DNA of 64,000 bases, taken from Pontibacterium granulatum (GTDB lineage: Bacteria > Pseudomonadota > Gammaproteobacteria > Pseudomonadales > Balneatricaceae). The DNA is taken from positions 186,001-250,000 of the forward strand of contig NZ_JASBRH010000001.1 of NCBI RefSeq assembly GCF_029961155.1, in the 5' to 3' direction. Both the position numbers and the translations under genes were made by a program. Shown here piece after piece: positions 41,731-51,321 of the stretch. Every line of letters starts with the position of its first letter. Position 1 is the stretch's first letter. The notes under the pieces were generated by a model. That model saw only the letters and a list, made by a program, of their open reading frames with translations. It had not been told where the DNA came from and made no database searches.

Positions 41731-44055
41731 TTAGAACGTCCGGCCAAACGAGAATTGGAACAGCTCGGTATCATCGCCACTCTCTTCGTTGAGCGGCGTC
41801 GCCAACACAAATGTGAGCGGCCCCATTGGGGTGATCCAGCTGAACGCCAGACCTGTGGTGTAACGAATTTCATCAAACTCGATACCCTCTTCACAGTTTG
41901 TCGCTGAGGCACCACAACTAGTATCAAACACGTTACCCGCATCCAAAAATAGAGATGTACGGGTGCTGTTACCTTCTGCAAATGGCGTAGGGACAATCAG
42001 TTCCAAGCCACCGGTCAGCAGAATATTGCCGCCAAACGGATCCGCGCTGGCACCGTTACGTGGTGTGTCTTTAGGCCCAAGAGAGTTCGCTTCAAAGCCA
42101 CGTACAGATCGAATACCACCCGCAAAGAAGTGTTTGAAGAACGGATACTGGTTACCACCCAAGTCATCGGCGTAACCAATACGGGTCCAAACCTTACCAA
42201 CCCAGCGCTCAGACTCTGTCAGCGGTTGGTACATACGCAACGAGTAGCGGGCCTTGTAGTAAGTCAAGTCACTGCCTGGCAAGCCCAGTTCAAGAGACGC
42301 GTTCTGCACATAACCATCAGTCGGAAAGACACCCCGGTTCAGGTGGTTATCACTCCAACTGACATTACCGACCAGTCCAAGATAGTCATCACCTTCATCG
42401 GCTACAAAGTCGATGATCTCCTGAGGAGTCGTACTGTTCGTTTTAAGACCTGTCTGTTCAAGTGTCGCGCCGAAGTTTAAACGCTGGAATTCATCAATAG
42501 GGTAACCAAAGTTTACCCCCGCACCCAGCTCATCAGTCTCGTAGGAAGACACATCATCTTCATCAAAATCACGTTCCCGATAATAAAGCTTGTAACCACG
42601 GCTCACCCCATCAACGGTGTAATACGGGTCGTTACTACTGAATCGATACTCAGTCGTGGAGTCGGAATTTGTAATACCAAACGCAACTTTACGACCACTC
42701 CCCAGGAAGTTGTCCTGTTCCACACTCAAACCAAGGATCAGACCTGAACCCTGAGAGAAACCTACACTTGCAGAGAAAGAACCCGATTGCTGCTCAACCA
42801 CCGTGTATTCCAGATCGACCTGGTCGGATGTACCTGGAACGGGGATAGTTTCAACGTTTACCGTGGAGAAGAAGCCCGTGCGCTCAAGGCGAAGTTTGGA
42901 GGCATCAATATTTTTGGTCGACGCAACACCCGCTTCCATCTGACGCATTTCACGGCGAATGACTTCATCTGATGTACGGGTATTACCGCGGATAACGATG
43001 CGTCGCACATATGTACGCTTACCCGGATCTAGGAAGTAGTTCAGCGTAACCGTGTTGTCGTCATGAATTTCTGGGGAAGGCGCTACGTTCGCAAACATAT
43101 AACCCACGTTGCCCAACTTACGGTTCAGGGCTTCCTGTGACTTAACCATGCGATTGCGGGAGAAGGTATCGCCAGCTTTTACGGTGATCACCTGCATCAA
43201 CTCTTCTTCCGGCACCACCATTTCACCAGCAAGGTTGACGTCTCGAACACTGTATTTTTCACCCTCCGTGATGTTTACAGTAATATAAACGTGCTTTTTG
43301 TCCGGGGTGATAGAAACCTGGGTAGAGTCGATGGAAAACTTGATATAGCCCTGGTCCATGTAGAAACTGCGCAAACGTTCGAGGTCACCCGCCAACTTTT
43401 CACGTGCATAGCGATCATCGTCGGTATAGAAAGACCAGAAACCTGGCAACTGCAGTTCAAACTGCTTTTTGAGGGTTTCATCATCAAACAGCTCATTACC
43501 TACAATATTGATATGCTGAATGCTGGCAACTTTGCCTTCCTTAATTTCGATATTCAGGGCTACGCGATTACCCGGCAGGTTCTCGACCTCTGCATCCACC
43601 TGAGCTCCGTAACGTCCTTGAGCGGCATAGATACGCACCAGATCCTGCTGGATCTGTTCCAACGTAGCCCTTTTAAACACGTCCCCTTCTTTCAGGCCAC
43701 CCTGTTTCAGACCTTCAAGGAGCTGCTCTTTCTTGAGCGCTTTGTTACCTTCAAGGCGAATCAGCGCAATCGAAGGACGTTCGCGCAGTTTGAGAATCAG
43801 TACACCATTTTCACGCGCCAACTTCACATCATCAAAGTATCCAGACGCAAACAGTTTACGCACAGCCGTTGACAAACGTTGTTCATCAACCTGTTCGCCA
43901 TTGCTGATTGGAAAGTGTCGAAATACCAGACCAGGTGCAACCCGTTGCAGTCCCTCTAATCGAATATCGGTTACTTCAAAGGCGCCTTGTGCACTGCTGA
44001 ACGTGCTCGCCAGAAAGACGATAACTGCGGCAAACAGCCTGTATCCTTGTTTCAT
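41731..44055 (-). CDS. bamA: Outer membrane assembly factor BamA
   Basis: Core of the BAM complex that inserts beta-barrel proteins in the outer membrane. The 774-residue precursor has a signal peptide (cleavage near SSAQGAF, about residue 25), five POTRA domains (about 26-420; FEVTDIRLEGLQRVAPGLVF opens the first) and a 16-strand barrel with the conserved VRGFEANSLGP loop near residue 645. The C-terminus ends in Phe (FSFGRTF), the usual barrel signature. It lies between rseP and skp. Confidence 0.97.
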   Translation of the reverse strand: MKQGYRLFAAVIVFLASTFSSAQGAFEVTDIRLEGLQRVAPGLVFRHFPISNGEQVDEQRLSTAVRKLFASGYFDDVKLARENGVLILKLRERPSIALIRLEGNKALKKEQLLEGLKQGGLKEGDVFKRATLEQIQQDLVRIYAAQGRYGAQVDAEVENLPGNRVALNIEIKEGKVASIQHINIVGNELFDDETLKKQFELQLPGFWSFYTDDDRYAREKLAGDLERLRSFYMDQGYIKFSIDSTQVSITPDKKHVYITVNITEGEKYSVRDVNLAGEMVVPEEELMQVITVKAGDTFSRNRMVKSQEALNRKLGNVGYMFANVAPSPEIHDDNTVTLNYFLDPGKRTYVRRIVIRGNTRTSDEVIRREMRQMEAGVASTKNIDASKLRLERTGFFSTVNVETIPVPGTSDQVDLEYTVVEQQSGSFSASVGFSQGSGLILGLSVEQDNFLGSGRKVAFGITNSDSTTEYRFSSNDPYYTVDGVSRGYKLYYRERDFDEDDVSSYETDELGAGVNFGYPIDEFQRLNFGATLEQTGLKTNSTTPQEIIDFVADEGDDYLGLVGNVSWSDNHLNRGVFPTDGYVQNASLELGLPGSDLTYYKARYSLRMYQPLTESERWVGKVWTRIGYADDLGGNQYPFFKHFFAGGIRSVRGFEANSLGPKDTPRNGASADPFGGNILLTGGLELIVPTPFAEGNSTRTSLFLDAGNVFDTSCGASATNCEEGIEFDEIRYTTGLAFSWITPMGPLTFVLATPLNEESGDDTELFQFSFGRTF

Positions 44056-44106
44056 GAAGTACTTCTTTAACAGTAGATTGGTATTACGGACCCTTCCCGG
44101 CCCAGT

Positions 44107-45471
44107 TCAAAGTCGCATGACGTCGTTGATGATCGCAATGCTCATCAGCGTAAAGATAATTGCCATGCCCAAGCGAAGTCCCGCCATCTGGATCCGCTCA
44201 CTGACCGGTTTACCGCGCAGGAGCTCAACGGTGTAGTAGAACAGATGGCCACCATCCAGCATAGGAATCGGCAACAGGTTCAATACACCCAAACTGATAC
44301 TGAGATAGGCAAGGAATCCGATAAACTCTTCCATACCGGACTCCGCTGAAGCACCGGCCACTTTAGCAATGGTAATCGGACCACTCAAGTTTTTTACTGA
44401 AATGACACCTTCAAGCATCTTCCAGATGGAATCCAGAATCAGCGTAATCATCTGCCAGGTTTTCCCGATGCCTTTACCCAGCGATTCCAGGACTCCAAAA
44501 CTAATCACACGCTGCTGCTCAGGCGGCCACGCCACCTCAGCCACGCCAGCACCGATGTAGCCGATCGTTGCATCACCGGTTTGGCGAACCATTGGACGCA
44601 CATTGATAATCAGCTCATGACCATCCCGATCAACAAGCAGAGCCAGGTTCTCGCCCGGTGAACGCTGCACATATTCAACCAGTGCGTACCAGTCTTGAAT
44701 CGGCTCTTTGTTGATCTCCAGAACATGATCACCCGCCCGCAACCCTGCCTGAGCAGCCACACCTTCATCCAGCAAGCGACCGACAACCGCCGGCACCTCC
44801 GGGCTCCAAGCCACCAAACCCAGGGCGTTCACCGGTGATTGCGACTCTACATCAAACGTCCAGTTATCCAGCTGAACAACGTACTCTTCCGGCAGCGTAA
44901 CACCAGGGTATTGCATACGCAGGTTAAGGGCGCCGCTCTCTCCGATGCGCGATGCCAGCAACAGATTAACTGACTCCCAAGAGAGCGCCTCCTTCCCATC
45001 GACGGCTGTAATTTCACCGCCAGGGCGCACATCCGCCAAGGCTGCCGGGGAGCCGGGAACCACATCCGTCACAGTCGGCTTAATAGCATTCACGCCATAA
45101 ACAAACATGAACCAATAGGCCAGCACGGCAAAAATCAGATTCACTGCGGGTCCGGCACCAACTACGGCGATACGCTGCAAAACTGGCTTACGGTTAAAGG
45201 CCTGGGATTTGAGGGCTTCAGGGACCTCGCCTTCACGCTCATCCAGCATACGAACGTATCCGCCAAGGGGAATTGCGGCGAGTACATACTCCGTACCACT
45301 GCGACGACTGCGCCAGCGGAAAAGCGACCGCCCGAAACCGATTGAGAAGGTGAGGACTTTTACACCACAGCGACGTGCAACGAAGAAGTGCCCCCACTCG
45401 TGAATCGTAACCAGGATACCTAGGGTTACCAGTGTAGCCAGCAGGGTTTGCAAAAGATCCATAAGCGGCAT
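44107..45471 (-). CDS. rseP: Site-2 protease RseP
   Basis: Inner-membrane zinc metalloprotease that cleaves anti-sigma factor RseA and remnant signal peptides. The 454-residue protein has HEWGH at residues 24-28 in the first membrane segment, two periplasmic PDZ domains (about 130-310) and the third zinc-ligand motif LNLLPIPMLDGGHL near residue 400. It follows cdsA by 4 bases; in Pseudomonas dxr lies between these genes, but here it is absent. Confidence 0.97.
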   Translation of the reverse strand: MPLMDLLQTLLATLVTLGILVTIHEWGHFFVARRCGVKVLTFSIGFGRSLFRWRSRRSGTEYVLAAIPLGGYVRMLDEREGEVPEALKSQAFNRKPVLQRIAVVGAGPAVNLIFAVLAYWFMFVYGVNAIKPTVTDVVPGSPAALADVRPGGEITAVDGKEALSWESVNLLLASRIGESGALNLRMQYPGVTLPEEYVVQLDNWTFDVESQSPVNALGLVAWSPEVPAVVGRLLDEGVAAQAGLRAGDHVLEINKEPIQDWYALVEYVQRSPGENLALLVDRDGHELIINVRPMVRQTGDATIGYIGAGVAEVAWPPEQQRVISFGVLESLGKGIGKTWQMITLILDSIWKMLEGVISVKNLSGPITIAKVAGASAESGMEEFIGFLAYLSISLGVLNLLPIPMLDGGHLFYYTVELLRGKPVSERIQMAGLRLGMAIIFTLMSIAIINDVMRL

Positions 45472-45475
45472 TAAC

Positions 45476-46288
45476 TCAGTTCAGGGTAACGAACTGCACG
45501 CCCAGCACAAACAAAGGGGCGGCAGCGGTCAGGCTATCCATCCTGTCCAGAATACCACCATGGCCCGGTAACAGCTGACTGCTGTCCTTCATGCCCTGAT
45601 GGCGTTTCAACATACTTTCAAAGAGATCCCCCAACACGGAGATCATCCCGGTTACTACGCTCAGCAGCACCAGGTAGACCAACGATTGAACATCAAGTTC
45701 AAACCAAAACGAAAAACCAAGCCCTACCAGAACACAGGAAAGCAAACCGCCATACAATCCCTCCCGGGTTTTACCGGGACTCACCGACGGCGCCAGTTTA
45801 TTTTTACCCAGGGATTTGCCGGTAAAATACGCCCCGACATCTGCTGCCCACACCAGTAACAATAACATCAGGATCAGTTCGGTGCTCAGCCCCCAGGACT
45901 TAAGCTCACCAAACGCAATCCACACAGGTAGCAGGACGGCGTATCCCATCAAGACGCGAACCCCCACCGGCGCCCACCCCGACGTACTCGGATAACGAAT
46001 GACCCAGACCAGCGCCAACACCCAAAAGAGCAGACCAGCCGTCAACAACGCGGTAACAGGAAGTACAGCCTCAAACTGATGCAAAAGCACTAAAGCCAAC
46101 GCTACAGTGACGATAAAAAACGCTTTATCTTTAACCCCTTTTAACCCGGAAAGCCGCGACCACTCCCAGGCTCCCAACAGCAGCACGCCGTCGATAACCA
46201 GCAAGAACCAATCTTTAGGGAAAAGAAACAGAACAACCAGCGCCAGCGGCGCCAGAACTATGGCAGTAAGAAAACGAGCTTTAAGCAC
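45476..46288 (-). CDS. cdsA: Phosphatidate cytidylyltransferase CdsA
   Basis: Makes CDP-diacylglycerol, the precursor of all major phospholipids. The 270-residue polytopic membrane protein has the family signature near residues 215-250 (SVLGDLFESMLKR and LLPGHGGILDRMDSL with the metal-binding Asps), plus VWAADVGAYFTGKSLG near 145. The start overlaps uppS by 8 bases. Its stop is 4 bases from the rseP start. Confidence 0.96.
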   Translation of the reverse strand: MLKARFLTAIVLAPLALVVLFLFPKDWFLLVIDGVLLLGAWEWSRLSGLKGVKDKAFFIVTVALALVLLHQFEAVLPVTALLTAGLLFWVLALVWVIRYPSTSGWAPVGVRVLMGYAVLLPVWIAFGELKSWGLSTELILMLLLLVWAADVGAYFTGKSLGKNKLAPSVSPGKTREGLYGGLLSCVLVGLGFSFWFELDVQSLVYLVLLSVVTGMISVLGDLFESMLKRHQGMKDSSQLLPGHGGILDRMDSLTAAAPLFVLGVQFVTLN

Positions 46289-47030
46289 CTTTATCCGCCT
46301 CTAATTGCTCACTGGTCCGCCCAAATCGACGTTCTCGTCCGGTAAAGTCATCGATCGCTTCTATCAAGCGCGCCTTACCAAAGTCAGGCCAGAAACAATT
46401 GGCGTAGTAAAATTCGGTGTAGGCAAACTGCCAGATCAGGAAGTTACTTATACGCTGCTCGCCTGCTGTACGAATACACAGATCCGGAGCGGGCAACTCG
46501 GCCAAGTGCACATAACTGCCAAACAGCTCCTCGTCGATCTGGTCAGGCGTCAGCTCACCACTAACACAACGCTCCGCAATCACTTTTGCGGCGTTCACAA
46601 TATCCCAGCGGCCGCCGTAATTTGCGGCAATATTCAGCTGCAGGCCGGTACAGGATTCTGTTAGCGCCTCAGCTGCTGCGATTTTTTTCTGCAAAGAGGC
46701 ACTGAATCGGGCTTTATCCCCAATCACACGCAAACGAATATTGTTCTTATGCAGTTTTTTCACTTCGCGATCCAGCGCGAACATGAACAACTCCATCAAT
46801 CCTTTTACTTCAACCGCTGGTCGCTTCCAGTTTTCAGAACTGAACGCGAACAGGGTCAGCGCTTCGACCCCTTGTTCAACACAACCGGTGATCACCTCAC
46901 GGACAGAATCAACACCCGCCTTGTGGCCAGCCAAGCTTGGGAGTCCTCGGCTTTTTGCCCAGCGATTGTTACCATCCATGATAATTGCAATATGCTTGGG
47001 CGGCGGATTTATTTTGGCGGAATCGGTCAT
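46281..47030 (-). CDS. uppS: Undecaprenyl diphosphate synthase (cis-prenyltransferase)
   Basis: Extends farnesyl diphosphate with isopentenyl diphosphate to the C55 carrier for peptidoglycan and O-antigen. The 249-residue protein has IIMDGNNRWAKSRGL with the catalytic Asp at residue 19, then GHKAGVDSVREV, LTLFAFSSENWKRP and the C-terminal PDLCIRTAGEQRISNFLIWQ. It shows that isoprenoid precursors are required even though dxr, ispD and ispF are missing from their usual places in this window. Confidence 0.97.
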   Translation of the reverse strand: MTDSAKINPPPKHIAIIMDGNNRWAKSRGLPSLAGHKAGVDSVREVITGCVEQGVEALTLFAFSSENWKRPAVEVKGLMELFMFALDREVKKLHKNNIRLRVIGDKARFSASLQKKIAAAEALTESCTGLQLNIAANYGGRWDIVNAAKVIAERCVSGELTPDQIDEELFGSYVHLAELPAPDLCIRTAGEQRISNFLIWQFAYTEFYYANCFWPDFGKARLIEAIDDFTGRERRFGRTSEQLEADKGA

Positions 47031-47097
47031 AGTCTTATTCGAAAAGGGCAGATAGCGGGAAACTGCGGGGCACCTATGAAGCGCCCCGCCGAAATCA

Positions 47098-47655
47098 TCA
47101 GATTTCCATCAGGTCGGCTTCTTTCTGCTCCAGCAGCTTATCAACCTGTGCAACATACTTGTCGGTCAGCTTCTGGATCTGATCTTCACCGCGACGCGCT
47201 TCGTCTTCGGTCAGCTCCTTTTCCTTCAGCAGCTCTTTCAGATCACCGTTTGCATCACGACGGATATTACGGATCGCGATACGTGCATTCTCTGCTTCTG
47301 CGCGTGCCTGACGAATATAACCTTTACGGGTTTCTTCGGTCAGAGCAGGCATCGGTACACGAATGTTTTCACCAGCAGTCGCCGGGTTCAGACCCAGATC
47401 AGACTTCATGATCGCCTTCTCGATCACCGGCACCATTGGTTTTTCCCAAGGGATAATAGACAGTGTACGCGCGTCTTCAACGGAGACGTTTGCCACCTGC
47501 TGCAGTGGAACATCAGAGCCGTAGTAAGGCACCATGATGGAATCCAACAGGCTTGGATGCGCACGACCGGTACGAATCTTCTTGAAGTTATCTACCAGTG
47601 CATCAGCACTCTTCTGCATACGCGTTTCCGCGTCCTGTGCGATCTCATTCAGCAT
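47098..47655 (-). CDS. frr: Ribosome recycling factor
   Basis: Splits post-termination ribosomes together with EF-G and IF3. The 185-residue protein starts [20 protein letters not shown] and contains [10 protein letters not shown]-like [20 protein letters not shown] near residue 25 and the C-terminal [20 protein letters not shown]. Length equals E. coli RRF. The start overlaps the pyrH end by 11 bases. A 7-bp GC-rich hairpin lies in the 67-base gap before uppS, but without a U-tract. Confidence 0.97.
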   Translation of the reverse strand: MLNEIAQDAETRMQKSADALVDNFKKIRTGRAHPSLLDSIMVPYYGSDVPLQQVANVSVEDARTLSIIPWEKPMVPVIEKAIMKSDLGLNPATAGENIRVPMPALTEETRKGYIRQARAEAENARIAIRNIRRDANGDLKELLKEKELTEDEARRGEDQIQKLTDKYVAQVDKLLEQKEADLMEI

Positions 47656-48403
47656 ATTTTTCTCCCACCTCGACGCATGAATCGATCAGTGTACCTTCGT
47701 CACCGCCCAGTACCAGATTCGCCAGCGCACCCGGTTTATTCATATTAAAAACGCGAATAGGCATGTCATGGTCACGGGTCAGACAGATCGCCGTCAAATC
47801 CATAACACCCAATTGTTTTTCGATAGCCACATCATAGCTAACGTGAAGATATCGTTTGGCAGATGGATCTTTCATCGGATCAGCCGTGAAAACACCATCA
47901 ACCTTAGTAGCTTTAATTACGACATCCGCCTCTACCTCAATTCCGCGCAAGCAAGCAGCAGAATCAGTTGTAAAGAACGGGTTACCCGTACCGGCAGAGA
48001 AGATAACCACATCTCCCTGACTCAAGTAACGCATCGCATTACGGCGATCATAATGATCTACAACACCGCTCATTGGAATGGCGGACATAACACGGGTAGC
48101 AATATTACTGCGTTCCAGTGCATCGCGCATCGCCAGCGCGTTCATCACGGTCGCAAGCATCCCCATATGGTCACCGGTCACTCGATCCATACCGGCCGCG
48201 CTCAGCGCAGCACCTCGAAACAGGTTACCGCCACCGATTACCATACCGACCTGAACACCAATACCCACCAACTGGCCAATTTCCAGGGCCATACGGTCAA
48301 GCACTTTCGGATCAATACCGAAATTCTCATCCCCCATCAACGCTTCGCCGCTAAGCTTCAGCAGTATCCTTTTGTATTTAGAATGTTTTTCAGTGGCAGG
48401 CAT
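47645..48403 (-). CDS. pyrH: UMP kinase
   Basis: Phosphorylates UMP to UDP. The 252-residue protein of the amino-acid kinase fold has [15 protein letters not shown] near residue 9, [13 protein letters not shown] near 57, the [15 protein letters not shown] stretch near 140 and [15 protein letters not shown] near 168. It is slightly longer than E. coli PyrH (241) at the N-terminus. It lies in the tsf-pyrH-frr order conserved across bacteria. Confidence 0.97.
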   Translation of the reverse strand: MPATEKHSKYKRILLKLSGEALMGDENFGIDPKVLDRMALEIGQLVGIGVQVGMVIGGGNLFRGAALSAAGMDRVTGDHMGMLATVMNALAMRDALERSNIATRVMSAIPMSGVVDHYDRRNAMRYLSQGDVVIFSAGTGNPFFTTDSAACLRGIEVEADVVIKATKVDGVFTADPMKDPSAKRYLHVSYDVAIEKQLGVMDLTAICLTRDHDMPIRVFNMNKPGALANLVLGGDEGTLIDSCVEVGEKYAE

Positions 48404-48456
48404 CTAAGAATTCTCCGCTCGAAATGAGGTCACCAGAGTGTATCAGGAAAAGAGTA

Positions 48457-48486
48457 GGTTGCGCATGCGCCAAGTCATGCGCAACC
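48457..48486 (-). terminator. Hairpin between tsf and pyrH
   Basis: A perfect 11-bp stem GGTTGCGCATG/CATGCGCAACC with an 8-base loop lies 18 bases after the tsf stop. The tail on the minus strand (TACTCTTTTCC) is only moderately U-rich, so this may be a partial terminator that lowers pyrH relative to tsf. Confidence 0.5.
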
Positions 48487-48503
48487 GGAGGTATCCGGCG
48501 TAA

Positions 48504-49361
48504 TTAGCCTTTCAGCTGAGCCGCAACTTCTGCTGCGAAATCAACTTCTTCCACCTCAATGCCTTCACCCACTTCGATACGGGTGAAAGATTTAACCACT
48601 GCGCCCGCTTCTTTTGCGAACTGACCCACTTTCAGATCTGGGTTTTTAACGAATGGCTGCTCAACCAGGCTGTTTTCAGCCAGGAACTTATTGATACGGC
48701 CAACAACCATCTTCTCAGCGATCTCAGCAGGCTTGGAAGCCATATCAGGCTGAGCCAGGATGATCTCTTTTTCTTTCGCCACAACGTCTTCTGGCATGTC
48801 TTCTTTGTTAACCACCTGCGGGTTAACAGCAGTTACATGCATTGCAACATCTTTTGCTGTTTCAGCGTTACCGCCTTCCAGAACTACGATAGCAGCGATC
48901 TTGTTGTTGCTGTGAACGTATGCGTCTACAACGTCACCTTCTACAACGAACAGACGACGAACAGTGATGTTCTCACCGATCTTCTGAACCAGTGCTTCAC
49001 GTGCAGCAACCAACTCATCAGTCATCAGTGCTTCAACGCTGTCAGCTTTAGAAGCTACAGCTGCTTCAGCAACAGTTTCCGCGAACGCAGCAAAGTTTTC
49101 GTCACGCGCAGCGAAGTCGGTCTCGGAGTTAACTTCAACAGCAACTGCGGATTTGTTATCAGCAGCTACTTTGATTACCACGATACCTTCAGCAGCAGTA
49201 CGGCCAGCTTTCTTAGCAGCCTTCATGCCGGACGCTTTACGCAGCTCTTCAATCGCCGCGTCGATGTCGCCGCCAGCTTCGGTCAGCGCTTTTTTACATT
49301 CCATCATGCCCAGACCAGTGCGGTCGCGCAGTTCTTTCACGTCCTTAGCAGAGAATGCCAT
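48504..49361 (-). CDS. tsf: Translation elongation factor Ts
   Basis: Guanine nucleotide exchange factor for EF-Tu. The 285-residue product begins [20 protein letters not shown], with the EF-Tu-contacting [14 protein letters not shown] near residue 13, and carries the conserved [13 protein letters not shown] near 78. It follows rpsB with an attenuator-like terminator in the 114-base gap. Confidence 0.98.
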   Translation of the reverse strand: MAFSAKDVKELRDRTGLGMMECKKALTEAGGDIDAAIEELRKASGMKAAKKAGRTAAEGIVVIKVAADNKSAVAVEVNSETDFAARDENFAAFAETVAEAAVASKADSVEALMTDELVAAREALVQKIGENITVRRLFVVEGDVVDAYVHSNNKIAAIVVLEGGNAETAKDVAMHVTAVNPQVVNKEDMPEDVVAKEKEIILAQPDMASKPAEIAEKMVVGRINKFLAENSLVEQPFVKNPDLKVGQFAKEAGAVVKSFTRIEVGEGIEVEEVDFAAEVAAQLKG

Positions 49362-49406
49362 GTTGAATACCTCTATAAATAGGATTAACGCTTAAAATCA
49401 AAATCG

Positions 49407-49429
49407 AAAAAAGGGGAGCAACGCTCCCC
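49407..49429 (-). terminator. Attenuating terminator between rpsB and tsf
   Basis: On the minus strand a GGGGAGC/GCTCCCC stem with a 3-base loop is followed by six T, 47 bases after the rpsB stop. A partial terminator between rpsB and tsf is also known in E. coli and would set the S2 to EF-Ts ratio. Confidence 0.75.
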
Positions 49430-49475
49430 CTTCATGCCTGGCACGCAATAGTATCAGGCATCGTTGACAGCAGGA

Positions 49476-50216
49476 TTACTCTGCAGCTGCCTGATCTTCT
49501 TCAACTTCTACGAATTCGCCTTTAGCGCCACCCGCAGCTTCAGCACCTTCCAGGCACGCATCAGCAGCAGATTTAACGTAGATCTGAATAGCACGCAGAG
49601 CATCGTCGTTACCTGGGATAACGTAGTCAATGCCGTCTGGGTTGCTGTTAGTATCAACAACACCAATAACTGGAATACCCAGTTTGTTAGCTTCATTGAC
49701 TGCGATACGCTCGTGATCAACGTCGATTACGAACAGCGCGTCAGGCAGACCGCCCATGTCTTTGATACCGCCGATGGAACGTTCCAGCTTATCCATTTCA
49801 CGCTGACGCATCAGCGCTTCTTTTTTGGTCAGCTTTTCGAAAGTACCATCCTGAGCCTGGGATTCCAGATCACGCAGACGACGGATAGACTGACGGATAG
49901 TCTTGTAGTTAGTCAGCATGCCACCCAACCACCGGTGGTTGACGAAAGGCATACCTGCGCGTTCTGCTTCTTCTTTCACGATCTTGCTAGCAGCTCGTTT
50001 GGTACCAACAAACAGAACCTTGTTCTTGTTGGAAGCCATACCCTGAACAACGTCCAGTGCACCGTTCAGTGCAGGCAGAGTGTGCTCCAGGTTGATGATA
50101 TGAATCTTGTTACGAGCACCAAAGATGAACTTGGACATCTTTGGGTTCCAGTAGCGAGTCTGGTGACCGAAGTGAACACCTGCTTTCAGCAGGTCGCGCA
50201 TGCTAATTTTAGCCAT
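49476..50216 (-). CDS. rpsB: 30S ribosomal protein S2
   Basis: Small-subunit protein essential for binding S1. The 246-residue product has [20 protein letters not shown] near the N-terminus (the S2 signature), [13 protein letters not shown] near residue 94 and [19 protein letters not shown] near 157, ending in an acidic tail. It heads the rpsB-tsf operon after a leader of about 130 bases. Confidence 0.98.
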   Translation of the reverse strand: MAKISMRDLLKAGVHFGHQTRYWNPKMSKFIFGARNKIHIINLEHTLPALNGALDVVQGMASNKNKVLFVGTKRAASKIVKEEAERAGMPFVNHRWLGGMLTNYKTIRQSIRRLRDLESQAQDGTFEKLTKKEALMRQREMDKLERSIGGIKDMGGLPDALFVIDVDHERIAVNEANKLGIPVIGVVDTNSNPDGIDYVIPGNDDALRAIQIYVKSAADACLEGAEAAGGAKGEFVEVEEDQAAAE

Positions 50217-50343
50217 TATAAAATCCTGTAGTGTTTTGGGTTAAACCTCCACGTTCCCCATCGCCCAACCCCTTTAAAGAGGCACCCTGAACGACGTGAC
50301 GGAGCGTGTGTGTTATGTATTGCGCAAAGCGCATTTTTCGAGC
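50217..50343 (-). promoter_or_regulatory. rpsB leader, probable S2 autoregulatory region
   Basis: The predicted transcript from the promoter at 50349-50377 has a leader of about 130 bases before rpsB. It contains a GGGGTTGGGCGATGGGGAAC segment and further G-rich strands that can fold locally. Autogenous control of rpsB-tsf by S2 through the leader is established in gammaproteobacteria; that it works here is inference. Confidence 0.45.
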
Positions 50344-50348
50344 GCGGA

Positions 50349-50377
50349 TTTATACCACAACACCCTCTATTTTTAAA
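50349..50377 (-). promoter_or_regulatory. rpsB promoter
   Basis: On the minus strand TTTAAA, a 17-base spacer, and TATAAA, followed by a GC-rich discriminator (TCCGCGC) that is typical of stringently controlled ribosomal protein promoters. Confidence 0.6.
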
Positions 50378-50535
50378 GGGCGCATTCGCTTTCACCGGCA
50401 GCATTGCTACAATCTGGCAACAAGCTGCATCCCGGTTATAACTTTTTATACGAAGAGCGGTACTGCGCGCTGTCCATATAAGGCAGAATAGCTTGTATAC
50501 AAGTTCTGTGTTGAGTGTTTAACGGACCCCTGAAT

Positions 50536-51306
50536 ATGACCATTAAGATCAAAACCCCCGAAGAAATCGAAAAAATGCGCGTGGCAGGCCGCATGGCCGC
50601 AGAGGTTCTGGAGATGATCGAACCTCATATCCAGGTGGGCGTGACAACCAATGAATTGAACCAGATCTGCCACGATTACATCGTCAACGAACAGGATGCG
50701 ATCCCCGCCCCACTGAACTACCACGGCTTTCCCAAATCGATCTGCACCTCAGTAAACCAGATTGTCTGCCACGGCATCCCGAATGACAAACCACTGAAAA
50801 GCGGCGACATCATCAATGTGGATATCACCGTTATCAAAGACGGCTACCACGGCGACACCAGCAAGATGTTTTTTGTAGGCAAGGAACAACCGCACGCCCG
50901 TCGCCTGGTCGATATTACGCTGGAGTGCTTGTACAAGGGGATTCGCCTGGTGAAACCGGGTGCTCGTCTGGGCGACATTGGCGCAGTAATTCAGCAGCAC
51001 GCCGAGCAAAACCACTACTCCGTTGTGCGTGAATATTGCGGTCACGGCATTGGCGCCGAATTCCATGAAGATCCGCAGGTCCTGCACTATGGCAAAGCAG
51101 GCACCGGCGCTGAACTTCAGGAAGGCATGATTTTTACCATCGAGCCAATGATCAACGCTGGCAAGCGCCATGTAAAACTGAACAAACACGATGGCTGGAC
51201 AGTAGAAACCACCGACCGCCGACTGTCCGCCCAGTGGGAACACACCATTTTGGTCACTGCTGACGGATATGAAGTGCTTACCCTACGCGAAGGCGAAAAG
51301 ATTTAA
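50536..51306 (+). CDS. map: Type I methionine aminopeptidase
   Basis: Removes the initiator methionine from nascent proteins. The ATG at 50536 gives MTIKIKTPEEIEKMRVAGR (256 residues); an in-frame GTG at 50515 is less likely. The five metal ligands are visible: the Asp pair in NVDITVIKDGYHGDTS, His in CGHGIGAEFHEDP, Glu in IFTIEPMI and Glu in QWEHTILVT. It is divergent from rpsB and 15 bases before glnD, as in Pseudomonas. Confidence 0.97.
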   Translation: MTIKIKTPEEIEKMRVAGRMAAEVLEMIEPHIQVGVTTNELNQICHDYIVNEQDAIPAPLNYHGFPKSICTSVNQIVCHGIPNDKPLKSGDIINVDITVIKDGYHGDTSKMFFVGKEQPHARRLVDITLECLYKGIRLVKPGARLGDIGAVIQQHAEQNHYSVVREYCGHGIGAEFHEDPQVLHYGKAGTGAELQEGMIFTIEPMINAGKRHVKLNKHDGWTVETTDRRLSAQWEHTILVTADGYEVLTLREGEKI

Positions 51307-51321
51307 CTACCGGACCCTCCC

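Noticed and set aside
47065-47089. GCGGGGC/GCCCCGC hairpin between frr and uppS
   Set aside because: Only 7 bp with no U-tract on either strand; not enough to call a terminator.
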